This document shows positions 53,359-62,550 of a stretch of DNA of 64,000 nt, one piece after another. A model generated the notes under the pieces. That model was not told the origin of the DNA, searched no databases, and saw nothing but the letters and a program-made list of their open reading frames with translations. The stretch is taken from positions 2,046,001-2,110,000 of the forward strand of contig CBDDKO010000002.1 in the NCBI GenBank assembly GCA_965230275.1, written 5' to 3'. The DNA comes from JAJRRS01 sp965230275. GTDB taxonomy: Bacteria > Planctomycetota > Phycisphaerae > Phycisphaerales > Phycisphaeraceae. Made by a program: the position numbers and the translations under genes. Every line of letters begins with the position of its first letter. The first letter of the stretch is position 1.

Positions 53359-56300
53359 TTAACGGCCGCGACGCTGTAGATAAAGCATACCGCAAACGCC
53401 GAACAGCGCGACCGACACGGGCTCGGGGATGTTCGTGTTTGCGTTCGGCGGTGTGCCGGCGTTCCAGTTGTTCAGGACGATGTCCAGGTCCGCCAGGCCG
53501 ACGAACCCATCGCCGGTCGGGTCAGCCAGCGGGTTGCCGGGCGGGATGGATTGGTTCCAGTTGTTGAGGATCAGGTCCAGGTCACTTAGGCCGACGAATC
53601 CGTCGCCATCGAGATCACCCGCCAAGGCGTTGAACAGTTCGATGTCGTTGCCATCGCCGCCTTGGTAGGTGATGAACAGCCTGGCGTCGCCAAAGATGCC
53701 TACGAGTGCGCCTTCCGGCAGGCCGTCGAATGTGCCGGACAAGGTGCCGCCGACATCGAGGATCTTGAATGAGTCGCCGGGGCTTAGGGACGACGGATCG
53801 CTGACCGAGATGCTAAGCCCCCCCGCGAGGTCTGCGTCACCGGTCACCTTCAGTTGGTCGAATACGGAAGCGGACAGCAGGTCCATCTCGATCATTGCGG
53901 CGCTTCCCAGGTCGAAGTTGCCAACGACTTCCAGGACCTGCACACCGATGGCGGGCAAGGCGGCTTGGGTGGTCACCGAGAGGTTATCCCATGCACCCGC
54001 GTCGTTGCTGGTGCCAAAGCCCACCAAGCCATCGGTCGTCAGCAGTGAATCGGACACCGTGGCGGTTGCATAGACGGTGCTTGGGTTGTCGCCGTCGAGC
54101 AGCTCGAAGAACACGAAACCGCTGGTCGCGTCGTGGATCAGCTTGGCGTGGAAGATGCCGTTGGTAGCGCCGTCGGTATCGGGGAAGGCGCTGTTGAAGT
54201 TTGACGTCCCTGCTGCACGGAATACATCGGTGACAGCGCCGCCCACGACCGAGCGGATGTAGACCTGCGTATTGGTCCCGCTGCCCTGCCCTTTCAGTAC
54301 CGACAGGGACAGGAAGTTATCCGCGTCCTGATAACCGAAGACGATCTTGGTATCCAGGTACTGCCCGCTGCCGTCGCCCAGGACATCGCCCCAGACGAAG
54401 TCGGCCTCGATGATGTCCACGTTGTCGGACGAGTCGATACCCGAGCCGGCCCCGGCTACCGCCAGCGCGCCGCCGATGACCTCGCCGCTCGACCCGCCGC
54501 CCTCGCGCGCGTAGCCGATGTCCGTCACTGTCTGCGCCAGCATGTTGCCCCGCTGGTTCGCGAGCCACTGCGGATCACTTGACGTATCCATGACTTTGAA
54601 CACGGGATCGACATTCGGCCCGGACGTATTCGGGAAGTCCACATACTCCCAGCCGGGGAGCAGTCCGGTCGACGCCCCGCCGGTGTAGGCCGGCCCCGCC
54701 GCGACGGACTCGAAGTCCTCTCCGGTCGTCGCGCCGGTCGTATCGGTCGCGATCCCGTCGCCGCCCACGCGCAGCACCGTCGTGCCCTCGAGCGTGACCT
54801 TGCCGATGATCTGGCCCAGCCCTTCGACTGTGGCGTCGGTCGATTGCACGTTGCCGACCAGCACGGCGCCCGTTGAAGGCGATGCGCCGCTGCCGTTGCC
54901 GTTGAAGGGCGCGTCCGTCAGCGTCCCGCCGTTATCAGGAAAATCGTTGGCCTGCGTCAGACCGAGGTTCAGCGTCTGCCCGCTGGTCAGCGTCTGATGC
55001 TCGATACCGAGCCGATCTTCCCACCACTCAAGCTCCAGCGTCCGGTCGCCGTTGACGGAGAAGCCGCGGCCCGACAGCACGTTCGTCCCGTAGTTGATCG
55101 AGTTTTGCACCAGGCCCGCTTCGACGGTAGGGTCCATCGGGTACATGCCCGCGTCATCCGTCTGCGTGATCCAGGTCGCCAGCCGGCCTTGCAAGTCCGC
55201 CAGCTGCGCCGCGTACGCCGGGTCGGCCGCCAGGTTGTTCAGCTCCTCCGGGTCGGCCGATAGATCGTAAAGCTCGTACTCCGGCCGTGAGTTAGCCAGG
55301 AACTTCGCCTGGTCAGGCGTCAGCTCGCCGGCTTCCTCAAGCTCCAGCAAGAGCGTGTGAACAGGGTACGAAATACGCTTGTAGCTGATGCTCTCCTGGC
55401 TGCCCTTCATGTAGGGCACGCTCGGGTCGAAGTTGCGGATCAGCTTCAGGTCGCCGACCTGCACGCTGCGCACCCGATCCACCACGTTGCCGCTGCGATC
55501 GCGGCTGGCAAACACCGCGTCGCGCCCGGTGAACGCCGGGTCAAAGATATCCTCGCCCTGGAAGTGAGTGGGTAACGTCGCGCCGGTCAGACCCAGGCTG
55601 CCTACGCCGATGTCCACCAGGCTCACCATCTCGTCGTTCACCGTGCCCGCTGTGAACTCACTGCCCGGCCCGCGGACAATCATCGGCACACGCAGCCCAC
55701 CGTCGTACAGCCACTGCTTGTCACGCGCGTGAGGCCTGCCGTGATCCCCGAAGAACATCACGACCGTGTCGTCCGCCAAGCCTTCGCTTTCAAGACGGTC
55801 CAGAATCACGCCCACCTTGCGGTCCAGTTCTTCCACGGAGACGAGGTAGTTCGCCCAGTCCGCGCGCGTCACGGGGTGGTCCGGGTAGTACGAGGGGAAC
55901 GTCACATCCGCCAGGCGCGACGGATCGGTGTTGGTGCTGAACCCACGATGCGGCTCGAAGATCTGTACCTGCGCGAAGAACGGCTGGCCCGGCGCGCGGT
56001 TCGCCCAGTCGTATCCGTCGTACATCCCGCCCGACACACCGGAAAGGAAGTTGTAGTCCGTCTTGCCCCCGCCCGTCACGCCGGAGTTCGCATTCGTGAC
56101 GTAATACCCTTCGTCGCGGAAGTACTCGGTGATCGGTTCGATGCCCGCCGGCAGGTTCTGCTTCGTGCTGCTGGTCAGTCGGTGGCTTTGTGCGCCGATC
56201 GTTGTTGGATACATCCCCGTGATCCAAGACGACCGCTGCGCCGAACACACCGGCGAAGTCGCAAACGCGTTGGTGTAACGCACGCCTTCCGATGCCAACC

Positions 56301-56490
56301 GGTCGATGTTGGGGGTTTCGACGGCGTCGTACCCATAGGCGCCCAGGTCCGGGCTCAGGTCGTCTGCGATGATCCAGAGGATGTTGGGCTGCTGGGCCAG
56401 GGCCGTATCCGCTTCCGTGATGGTCAAGCCAAAAACGGTTGCGGCGGCCACTAGTGCGATGAAGCGATGGAACAAAGCTGGGGTCCTCAT
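53359..56490 (-). CDS. Sulfatase with dockerin-like module and PEP-CTERM tail
   Basis: A 1043-residue protein. Signal peptide, then a sulfatase domain (about 34-480): metal Asp43-Asp44 in I-A-D-D-L, and formylglycine motif P-V-C-S-A-Q-R-S-S with Cys82. The motif has Ala in place of Pro and Gln in place of Ser (C-x-A-x-R), still in line with known substrates of formylglycine-generating enzyme. Residues about 500-900 are beta-rich with a laminin-G-like region. Two dockerin-type repeats (near 950-1015) and IPEPVSVALFGVCGMLYLQRRGR follow. It is likely anchored at the surface. Confidence 0.88.
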   Translation of the reverse strand: MRTPALFHRFIALVAAATVFGLTITEADTALAQQPNILWIIADDLSPDLGAYGYDAVETPNIDRLASEGVRYTNAFATSPVCSAQRSSWITGMYPTTIGAQSHRLTSSTKQNLPAGIEPITEYFRDEGYYVTNANSGVTGGGKTDYNFLSGVSGGMYDGYDWANRAPGQPFFAQVQIFEPHRGFSTNTDPSRLADVTFPSYYPDHPVTRADWANYLVSVEELDRKVGVILDRLESEGLADDTVVMFFGDHGRPHARDKQWLYDGGLRVPMIVRGPGSEFTAGTVNDEMVSLVDIGVGSLGLTGATLPTHFQGEDIFDPAFTGRDAVFASRDRSGNVVDRVRSVQVGDLKLIRNFDPSVPYMKGSQESISYKRISYPVHTLLLELEEAGELTPDQAKFLANSRPEYELYDLSADPEELNNLAADPAYAAQLADLQGRLATWITQTDDAGMYPMDPTVEAGLVQNSINYGTNVLSGRGFSVNGDRTLELEWWEDRLGIEHQTLTSGQTLNLGLTQANDFPDNGGTLTDAPFNGNGSGASPSTGAVLVGNVQSTDATVEGLGQIIGKVTLEGTTVLRVGGDGIATDTTGATTGEDFESVAAGPAYTGGASTGLLPGWEYVDFPNTSGPNVDPVFKVMDTSSDPQWLANQRGNMLAQTVTDIGYAREGGGSSGEVIGGALAVAGAGSGIDSSDNVDIIEADFVWGDVLGDGSGQYLDTKIVFGYQDADNFLSLSVLKGQGSGTNTQVYIRSVVGGAVTDVFRAAGTSNFNSAFPDTDGATNGIFHAKLIHDATSGFVFFELLDGDNPSTVYATATVSDSLLTTDGLVGFGTSNDAGAWDNLSVTTQAALPAIGVQVLEVVGNFDLGSAAMIEMDLLSASVFDQLKVTGDADLAGGLSISVSDPSSLSPGDSFKILDVGGTLSGTFDGLPEGALVGIFGDARLFITYQGGDGNDIELFNALAGDLDGDGFVGLSDLDLILNNWNQSIPPGNPLADPTGDGFVGLADLDIVLNNWNAGTPPNANTNIPEPVSVALFGVCGMLYLQRRGR

Positions 56491-56507
56491 TGTGGAAGCA
56501 TGTACAG

Positions 56508-59500
56508 TTATCGATGCCTGCGAATATGCATGCCGAGGCCCGAAAGGATGAACAGCATGACAGCGCTCGCGGGTTCGGGGATGTTGGCTTGAGCAGACGG
56601 TGGTGTGCCGGCGTTCCAGTTATTTAAAACAATGTCCAGGTCGGCAAGGCCGACGAAACCGTCGCCGGTCGGGTCAGCCAGCGGGTTGCCCGGGGGCACG
56701 TTCTGGTTCCAGTTGTTGAGGATGATGTCCAGGTCGGCAAGGCCGACGAAACCGTCGCCGTCCAGGTCGCCGGCCAGCGCCGCGACAACCGACAACTCGC
56801 CCGTGATCAGAAGCTGCGAGTTATCCCACGCCAGGCCCGCGCCCAGTGTCGGCAGGTTCAGCGTATCAAACGCGCCCGTCGCCGAACCGAAGTCCAGAAG
56901 GTCGAACACGTCGCCGAGCTGCGGGGCGAAGCCGCCGACAAGACTCACGTCGAGCGATCCGCCGAGCACACTCAGCCCGCCGATGATGTCGAGTTGATCG
57001 AAGTCGGATGCCGAGCGGAGGTCAAACAGGAGCGAACCCGTTGCAGACTGCGTGAAGTCGCCGTCCACACGGGCCACGATGGAGTTGATCACCTCGATCG
57101 AGACGTTCAGGGCGAAGTCGTTATTCGAACGAACGAATGAGCGGCCACCGGGGTGCAAGCCGGAGGCGAGCACCTGGAGTAGGATCTCGTCGTCAACCAG
57201 GTTGTTCTGCACGGCCGAGACGAAGCCCGCGGACGTAGCCCAGCTGAAGGCCGTCCCCGCAGCGATGCCTTCGGGATCATAGGTCGTGTCGGCCACGGAA
57301 CTCAGCACGGCACCGATGTTGCCGCCGTTGCCGCCCACCCAAGCGACCTCGTCGCCGGTGTTGCCGGTCTGGTCGGGGCCGAAGCTCTGGTACGGATAGT
57401 TCCAGCCGTTGACACGGTCGGGGTTCTCAAGCATCTCCACCAGGAGGATGTCGCCGGAACCGTCATTGGTGTTGGCCGAGCTGCCGGAGCCATCGGGATC
57501 GAACGTCGCATCCAGCGAAACGCTGAGGATGGTTTGGCTGTCGGGGATGGACGACAGATCGAAGCCCAGGGCCGCGTAGTGGTTACGGGATGCCGTGACG
57601 CTGCCGATCAGGTCGGACGTGGTGGTTTCCGAGTTACCCGTCTGGGCATCGGTACGGATCCGGTTGTCGTGTGTCGCAACCAGGTTGATCACCTGGATCG
57701 TGGGGCCACCAGCGAAGTCGGGCGAGCCGACGTCGAAGACGCCGTCGTTGTTGACGCTGCCCTCGATGACGCCGTCATGCTCGACGGTCGCGCCGCTTGA
57801 GACATCCAGATCGCCGCCGAGCGTCGCTGTACTTTCGAGGTGGGTCGTGCCGCCTTGTGCAAGGTAACCCGGGCCGGTGGCTTCGACACGGCCGGCGAAG
57901 GCGATCTTCGCACTGCCGGTCTTGGTAATGGTGCGGCCGGTGCGGTACTCGGTGATATCACCCGTGACCTTAAAGTCCTGCGTGCCGTCACCGGTGATGT
58001 TCAGGTCGTCATAGAGCTGGGTGTTCATGCCCAGCTCGAACTCAAACGTCTCGGCCCCACCGGCGGTGGCACTGAGGTGGATGTACGGCAACTCGTCATC
58101 CAGGTTCTTTGCCAGCAGCACGGGCAGCCCGTTGACCGTGGCCTTGCGCTGGGTAGCGGATACGAAGTTGCCCTCGAACTCGAAGCCGTGGGCGATGAAG
58201 TCCATCTCGCTCATCCGGCGCAGGTCGTTGGTGGCGGTGTAGTCGGATGAGTTGGACACGCCGAAGTGGAAGACGGTGCCGTTGTGCGAGTCGCGGTCGC
58301 GCATGGTCTCGGTCGTGCTGCCGGGACTCAGCCAGCCGTTGGTCGCGGAGAAGTTGGTGGAGGTCTGAGCAAACGTGAAGTCATCGAACAGGTTGAACTG
58401 GCCGATCGACTCGTCGGTCGACGGGAACCGCTGCTTATCGATGGTGACTTCCCAGTCGGTCAGCAGCCGCTGCATCACAGCGACCTGGGCGGGGTTCGAG
58501 GCCGCCACGTTGTCGGACGGGTCTTCAGACTGGTTGTTGATATCGGAGAAGTCGTACAGCTCCCAGTCGCCGGCGTAACCGTTCTTGATCAGCTTCCAGT
58601 CGGTGTTGCGGTAGTAGATCTCTTCCTGGAGGCGCTGGGCGTAGTAGGTCCGGGGGTTGGAGGTGTCCTGCCCGTTGATAAACGGCAGGAGGTTGACGCC
58701 GTCGATCTCCCCGGCCGCGATGGACCCGCCGGCGGCGGCGACCATGGTCGGGACGATGTCGACGGAGTGGACGAGCTTCTCGAAAGTGGTGCCGGCCGCC
58801 GAAGGATCGACACCGGCGCCCGAGATGAACATGGGCACGCGGGTGCCGCCGTCGTACGGGCTGCCCTTGGAGTCGCGCAGGTTGCCGTTGGAGGCCGAGT
58901 TCTGCGTCGCGCCGCCGTTGTCGTTGATGAAGACGATCATGGTGTTATCCATGATGGAGTCGGCGGTGTTGCCGTCGCCGTTGGGGTCTTCGAGCTTGTC
59001 GACGATGCGGCCGACGTTGTCGTCGATGTAGACGACTTCCGACGCGTAGGTTTTGCGTTGCCCGGTGAGGTGGTTCAGGCGGCCGTCGTTGATGATGGGA
59101 GTGGCCTGGATGGGCGAGTGGGGGTCGTTGTAGGACGTGTAGATGAAGAAGGGGTCGGCGTCCTGATAGTGGTCATCGATGTAGTCGATGGTGTTGTCGG
59201 TCCAGTGATTGGTCCAGTCGCTGCTTGAGTAACTGGTGATGTTCGCGGTGCCGTCGGGGTTCTCGAACATGCGTTGCAGCCCGCCGCCGGCCTGGAAGCC
59301 CTCGAACAGGTCGACGCCCTGACGGATCGGGATGTTGCCGGGCGTAACGACGGTGCTGCCCGAGACGATGTCGCGCGTACCGCCGACATGCCACTTGCCG
59401 GTGACGGAGGTGGAGTACCCCTCGGCCTTGAGTCGTTCGAACATGGTGACCGCGGAGTTGGGTAGGCCCTCGACGTGCTCGGTGATCGGGTCGTCGGTGT

Positions 59501-59819
59501 TCTGGAGGTTCGCCTCGTAGCCGAAGCGGTTGTGGAAGGAGCCGGTGAGGAAGGCACCTCTTGAGGGAGAGCAGGCCTGTCCGGTATGAGCCTGCGAGAA
59601 CATCACGCCGGCGTTAGCCAAGGCGTCCAGGTTCGGAGTCGGGATCTCCGTCGAACCCATAAAGCCGAAGTCTTCATAACCCGCATCATCCACTACGATG
59701 AAGACGATGTTGGGCTGCGCGGCAACCTCCGGGGTTGTCGGCATCAGAGATGCCAAGAACAGGCCTAAGCCGCAGAGCAGGATCGGACTTACGCGGTGAC
59801 GTGACATGGAGTGATGCAT
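56508..59819 (-). CDS. Sulfatase with dockerin-like module and PEP-CTERM tail (second)
   Basis: The frame is open to 60068, but the ATG at 59819 begins a normal signal peptide (S-P-I-L-L-C-G-L-G-L-F-L-A-S-L-M) whereas the upstream part looks non-coding. The protein has about 1103 residues. Sulfatase motifs: Asp44-Asp45 (V-V-D-D-A-G) and Q-A-C-S-P-S-R-G-A-F-L-T-G with Cys83, the standard form. The middle is beta-rich, with a DNRI-type segment (H-D-N-R-I-R-T-D) also seen in the large adhesin. Two dockerin-like repeats and IPEPASAVMLFILSGLGMHI with arginines end it. It lies 17 bp from the next sulfatase gene on the same strand. Confidence 0.88.
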   Translation of the reverse strand: MHHSMSRHRVSPILLCGLGLFLASLMPTTPEVAAQPNIVFIVVDDAGYEDFGFMGSTEIPTPNLDALANAGVMFSQAHTGQACSPSRGAFLTGSFHNRFGYEANLQNTDDPITEHVEGLPNSAVTMFERLKAEGYSTSVTGKWHVGGTRDIVSGSTVVTPGNIPIRQGVDLFEGFQAGGGLQRMFENPDGTANITSYSSSDWTNHWTDNTIDYIDDHYQDADPFFIYTSYNDPHSPIQATPIINDGRLNHLTGQRKTYASEVVYIDDNVGRIVDKLEDPNGDGNTADSIMDNTMIVFINDNGGATQNSASNGNLRDSKGSPYDGGTRVPMFISGAGVDPSAAGTTFEKLVHSVDIVPTMVAAAGGSIAAGEIDGVNLLPFINGQDTSNPRTYYAQRLQEEIYYRNTDWKLIKNGYAGDWELYDFSDINNQSEDPSDNVAASNPAQVAVMQRLLTDWEVTIDKQRFPSTDESIGQFNLFDDFTFAQTSTNFSATNGWLSPGSTTETMRDRDSHNGTVFHFGVSNSSDYTATNDLRRMSEMDFIAHGFEFEGNFVSATQRKATVNGLPVLLAKNLDDELPYIHLSATAGGAETFEFELGMNTQLYDDLNITGDGTQDFKVTGDITEYRTGRTITKTGSAKIAFAGRVEATGPGYLAQGGTTHLESTATLGGDLDVSSGATVEHDGVIEGSVNNDGVFDVGSPDFAGGPTIQVINLVATHDNRIRTDAQTGNSETTTSDLIGSVTASRNHYAALGFDLSSIPDSQTILSVSLDATFDPDGSGSSANTNDGSGDILLVEMLENPDRVNGWNYPYQSFGPDQTGNTGDEVAWVGGNGGNIGAVLSSVADTTYDPEGIAAGTAFSWATSAGFVSAVQNNLVDDEILLQVLASGLHPGGRSFVRSNNDFALNVSIEVINSIVARVDGDFTQSATGSLLFDLRSASDFDQLDIIGGLSVLGGSLDVSLVGGFAPQLGDVFDLLDFGSATGAFDTLNLPTLGAGLAWDNSQLLITGELSVVAALAGDLDGDGFVGLADLDIILNNWNQNVPPGNPLADPTGDGFVGLADLDIVLNNWNAGTPPSAQANIPEPASAVMLFILSGLGMHIRRHR

Positions 59820-60116
59820 CGTTGAAGAGCTCGCTTCTTTTTGCCGCCTCGTTGAGACAGCATGGACATAAGATTTAATCAACCCCCAAGCCAATCGACC
59901 CGGGGATGTTTGTCGGCGTGTACGGGGTGTGCCGGCATGTGCCGGTGCCAGGCAGGCGCTCAAGTCGAGTACATAGCCCGACACCACGCGCCACGGTGTG
60001 GCCGTCCAAGTGGGGACTCGTATGTCCGGCATACATAAAAGAATAGCACGCATATAACGGACGTACACACATTTTTACGATCGAATTCTTCCCGATTACG
60101 ACACCTGGGCGGCCGA
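59820..60116 (-). other. Gap upstream of sulfatase gene
   Basis: No gene is supported. The open frame through it lacks signal-peptide or coding character until the ATG at 59819. A weak AAAGAAGCGAG lies upstream of that ATG. A GCCGGCACATGCCGGC-type inverted repeat near 59930-59946 could form a small hairpin. The AT-rich stretch 60030-60090 may hold a promoter. Confidence 0.4.
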
Positions 60117-62531
60117 TCAACCGGACCTGCGTGATCGTGCCAATGCGGCACCGAATAAGCAGAGCACCGCATAAGACGCGGGTTCCGGGATGTTGGTTTG
60201 GGCAATTGGGGGTGTTCCAGCGTTCCAGTTGTTCAGCACGATGTCCAGGTCCGCCAGGCCCACGAAGCCGTCACCGGAGGGGTCGCCTTGGGACCACTCG
60301 CCCGAGGTGACGCTCTGGTTCCAGTTGTTGAGCACGGTATCCAGGTCGCTTAGGCCGACGAACCCATCGCCATCAAGATCACCAGCCAACGCCGCGACGA
60401 TCGACACGACGCCGGTGTTCAACAGGTCGGATACGTCCCAGGCCAAGCCGGACGCCGGGGTGGGCAGGTTGATCTGCTCGAAGCTGCCCACGGCCGAGCC
60501 GAAGTCAAGGAGGTCGAAGCTGTCGCCGAGTTGCAGGTCGCCGTGGCCGAGGACCTGTGTGATGTCCAGCGTGCCCTGGGCGGTCAGTTGCCCCGCGACT
60601 TCCAAGCGGTCGTAGGTGCTCGTGTCCTGGATATCCAGCGCGAGCGTGCCGCCTGCCTGCAGAATAAAGTCACCATCCACTTCGAACGTCTGGATGCCGG
60701 TGACCGGCAGCTGGTTGAGCGAGGTCACGGTGAGGTTGTCAATGCCAGCAGCGTCGTTGTTCACCGCCAGGCCTACGAGCCCGTCGAACATGAACCGGTC
60801 GTCTACCACGAACGCCTCGGCCAACACATCCCCGGTCGAGGGATCGGTGATGGAAAACGAGACGAGCCCTGTCGAGGCGTCATGCTCGAGGATTGTGTGC
60901 AGGATCGTGTCCTGCGGGAAGTTGCCGCTGAAGTTGCCGGTGCCCGATTCATGGAAGACGTTCTGGCGGTCGCCGTCGATGTTGGCGATCACGTCGACAT
61001 ACACACCGGTGCCGTTGCTCTGACCGGCGACGAGGCTGAGGCTGAACCAGTTGTTGATGTCGCGGAAGCCGAACACCAGCTTGTGGTCCAGGTTCTGTCC
61101 GCCGTCGTCGCCGTAGCCGTCGAAGACGATGTCGGCTTCGACGATGTCCACCGTGCCAGACGTATCCAGCGTGTTGGAGACCGCCACCGCCCCGGCAAAC
61201 GCGCTGCCGCCGGGGTCGTTGGCGAAGTCGATGTCGGGGTTGGTTTGGAAGAGCATCTGCGACTCGCCGATCAGCGCCAGATCGCCGGGCTCATTGGGCG
61301 TGCCGTCTGCGCCGCTGACTTCGAAGCGCACGTCGTTATCGGTTGAACCCAGGTCGAAGAACGACCAGTCGGGCATGAGGCCCGTGGCGGCGTTGTTCTC
61401 GAACGCCACACCGGGGGTAAACGATTCGAAGTCTTCGCTGGTGACGGTCGGCGGCACGCCGGGCGTGGGCGGCTGAAGCTCTTGCGCGACCCGGAGCGTC
61501 CCGCCGGATTCCACGGTGACATCACCGTAGACGGTGCCCGCGCCGTGCAGCAGGCCGGTACTTTCAACGGTCACATCCCCGGCCGTCCCACCATCGCCGG
61601 AGATGCTGCCGGCGGGTCCGAAGTTCGCAGTCGTGATCGTCCCGCCGACCGGGGGGGTGGTGATGTCCGACTCGGAGCCGACCTGAAGCGTCTCGCCGGC
61701 CGCAACCGTGATTGAGCCAGGCTCGTAGAAGCGGAAGTAGTCGTAGCGGGCCTCGCTGAGTTCCTGGCCCACACCGTTGTTTGCCTCGGCGTTCGTCGAG
61801 ATCGCTGTCAGCCAGAGGTTGATCTGATCGTGCTCGAACTGCTCCACTGGGTATTCCGCGACCTTGGTCAACACATCATCGACGTAGAAGTTCACCCGGT
61901 CCGGGGTCCACTCGAAGCCGTACGTGTGCCAGTCGTACTCGGTGCCGGCGGGATTCTGTGTGATGTCGCTGCTACCGGACGGTATCTTCTGCGTGATGTT
62001 ACCCGCATCATTCCAAACCAGGACGTGCTGTCTCATGCGGCCGATGTCGCCGCTGCTGCCGTTCTCATAGCCGTCGATCTCGGTCCGGCGGAAGCTGGGG
62101 AACGTGGTCAGCACGTGGCCGTTCTCGTCCGCCTCGGCCGCCATCGCCCAGAACGCGTGATGCCATCCCTCGTCGATATCGCCGTCACCATCGTGGTCGA
62201 TCCCGTCGCCCAGCTTCGAGCGCGTCTCGTAGTAGCCGTAGTGGAAACGCTGCTGCGAGATAACGCCCGCGCCCGCGGCGTCGAAGCCGTTGATCGGCGT
62301 CGCTAGGGGTGTCAGGTTCAGCACCAGTTCGCCGTTGTCGATCTCGACGTTGCTCGGAAGCTGGATCGACTGCTGCTTCTCGTCGGCGCGGTACCACCAG
62401 TCCGACTCGTTGAGCGTCGGGCCATCGAACTCGTCGGCCCAGAACAGCTGGTAGCCGGCCGGCGGGGTGGCTAATGAAACGGAGGCGGCCGAAAGCACGA
62501 CGGCGGTGCTGAGCTTGAACTGATTGAGCAT
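60117..62531 (-). CDS. GH16 family glycoside hydrolase with dockerin-like module and PEP-CTERM tail
   Basis: The ATG at 62531 (GAGAAGGA upstream) starts an 804-residue secreted enzyme; a TTG one codon earlier is less likely. After the signal peptide (L-S-T-A-V-V-L-S-A-A-S-V-S-L-A) comes a GH16 domain at about 25-270, with F-W-A-D-E-F-D-G and the catalytic E151-I-D153-G-Y-E156. GH16 enzymes cut laminarin, agar, carrageenan and related beta-glucans/galactans. Residues about 290-720 form a beta-rich concanavalin-like part; two dockerin-like repeats and IPEPASYAVLCLFGAALARS close it. Confidence 0.9.
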   Translation of the reverse strand: MLNQFKLSTAVVLSAASVSLATPPAGYQLFWADEFDGPTLNESDWWYRADEKQQSIQLPSNVEIDNGELVLNLTPLATPINGFDAAGAGVISQQRFHYGYYETRSKLGDGIDHDGDGDIDEGWHHAFWAMAAEADENGHVLTTFPSFRRTEIDGYENGSSGDIGRMRQHVLVWNDAGNITQKIPSGSSDITQNPAGTEYDWHTYGFEWTPDRVNFYVDDVLTKVAEYPVEQFEHDQINLWLTAISTNAEANNGVGQELSEARYDYFRFYEPGSITVAAGETLQVGSESDITTPPVGGTITTANFGPAGSISGDGGTAGDVTVESTGLLHGAGTVYGDVTVESGGTLRVAQELQPPTPGVPPTVTSEDFESFTPGVAFENNAATGLMPDWSFFDLGSTDNDVRFEVSGADGTPNEPGDLALIGESQMLFQTNPDIDFANDPGGSAFAGAVAVSNTLDTSGTVDIVEADIVFDGYGDDGGQNLDHKLVFGFRDINNWFSLSLVAGQSNGTGVYVDVIANIDGDRQNVFHESGTGNFSGNFPQDTILHTILEHDASTGLVSFSITDPSTGDVLAEAFVVDDRFMFDGLVGLAVNNDAAGIDNLTVTSLNQLPVTGIQTFEVDGDFILQAGGTLALDIQDTSTYDRLEVAGQLTAQGTLDITQVLGHGDLQLGDSFDLLDFGSAVGSFEQINLPTPASGLAWDVSDLLNTGVVSIVAALAGDLDGDGFVGLSDLDTVLNNWNQSVTSGEWSQGDPSGDGFVGLADLDIVLNNWNAGTPPIAQTNIPEPASYAVLCLFGAALARSRRSG

Positions 62532-62550
62532 CAAAAATTTTCCTTCTCTG

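Noticed and set aside
58266..59228. 320-codon plus-strand frame within the second large sulfatase gene
   Set aside because: Antisense shadow rich in V, G and D; the minus strand carries the sulfatase domain.
59820..60068. N-terminal extension of the second large sulfatase
   Set aside because: The extension lacks a signal peptide at its own start and would bury the real signal peptide 84 residues in; the ATG at 59819 fits better.
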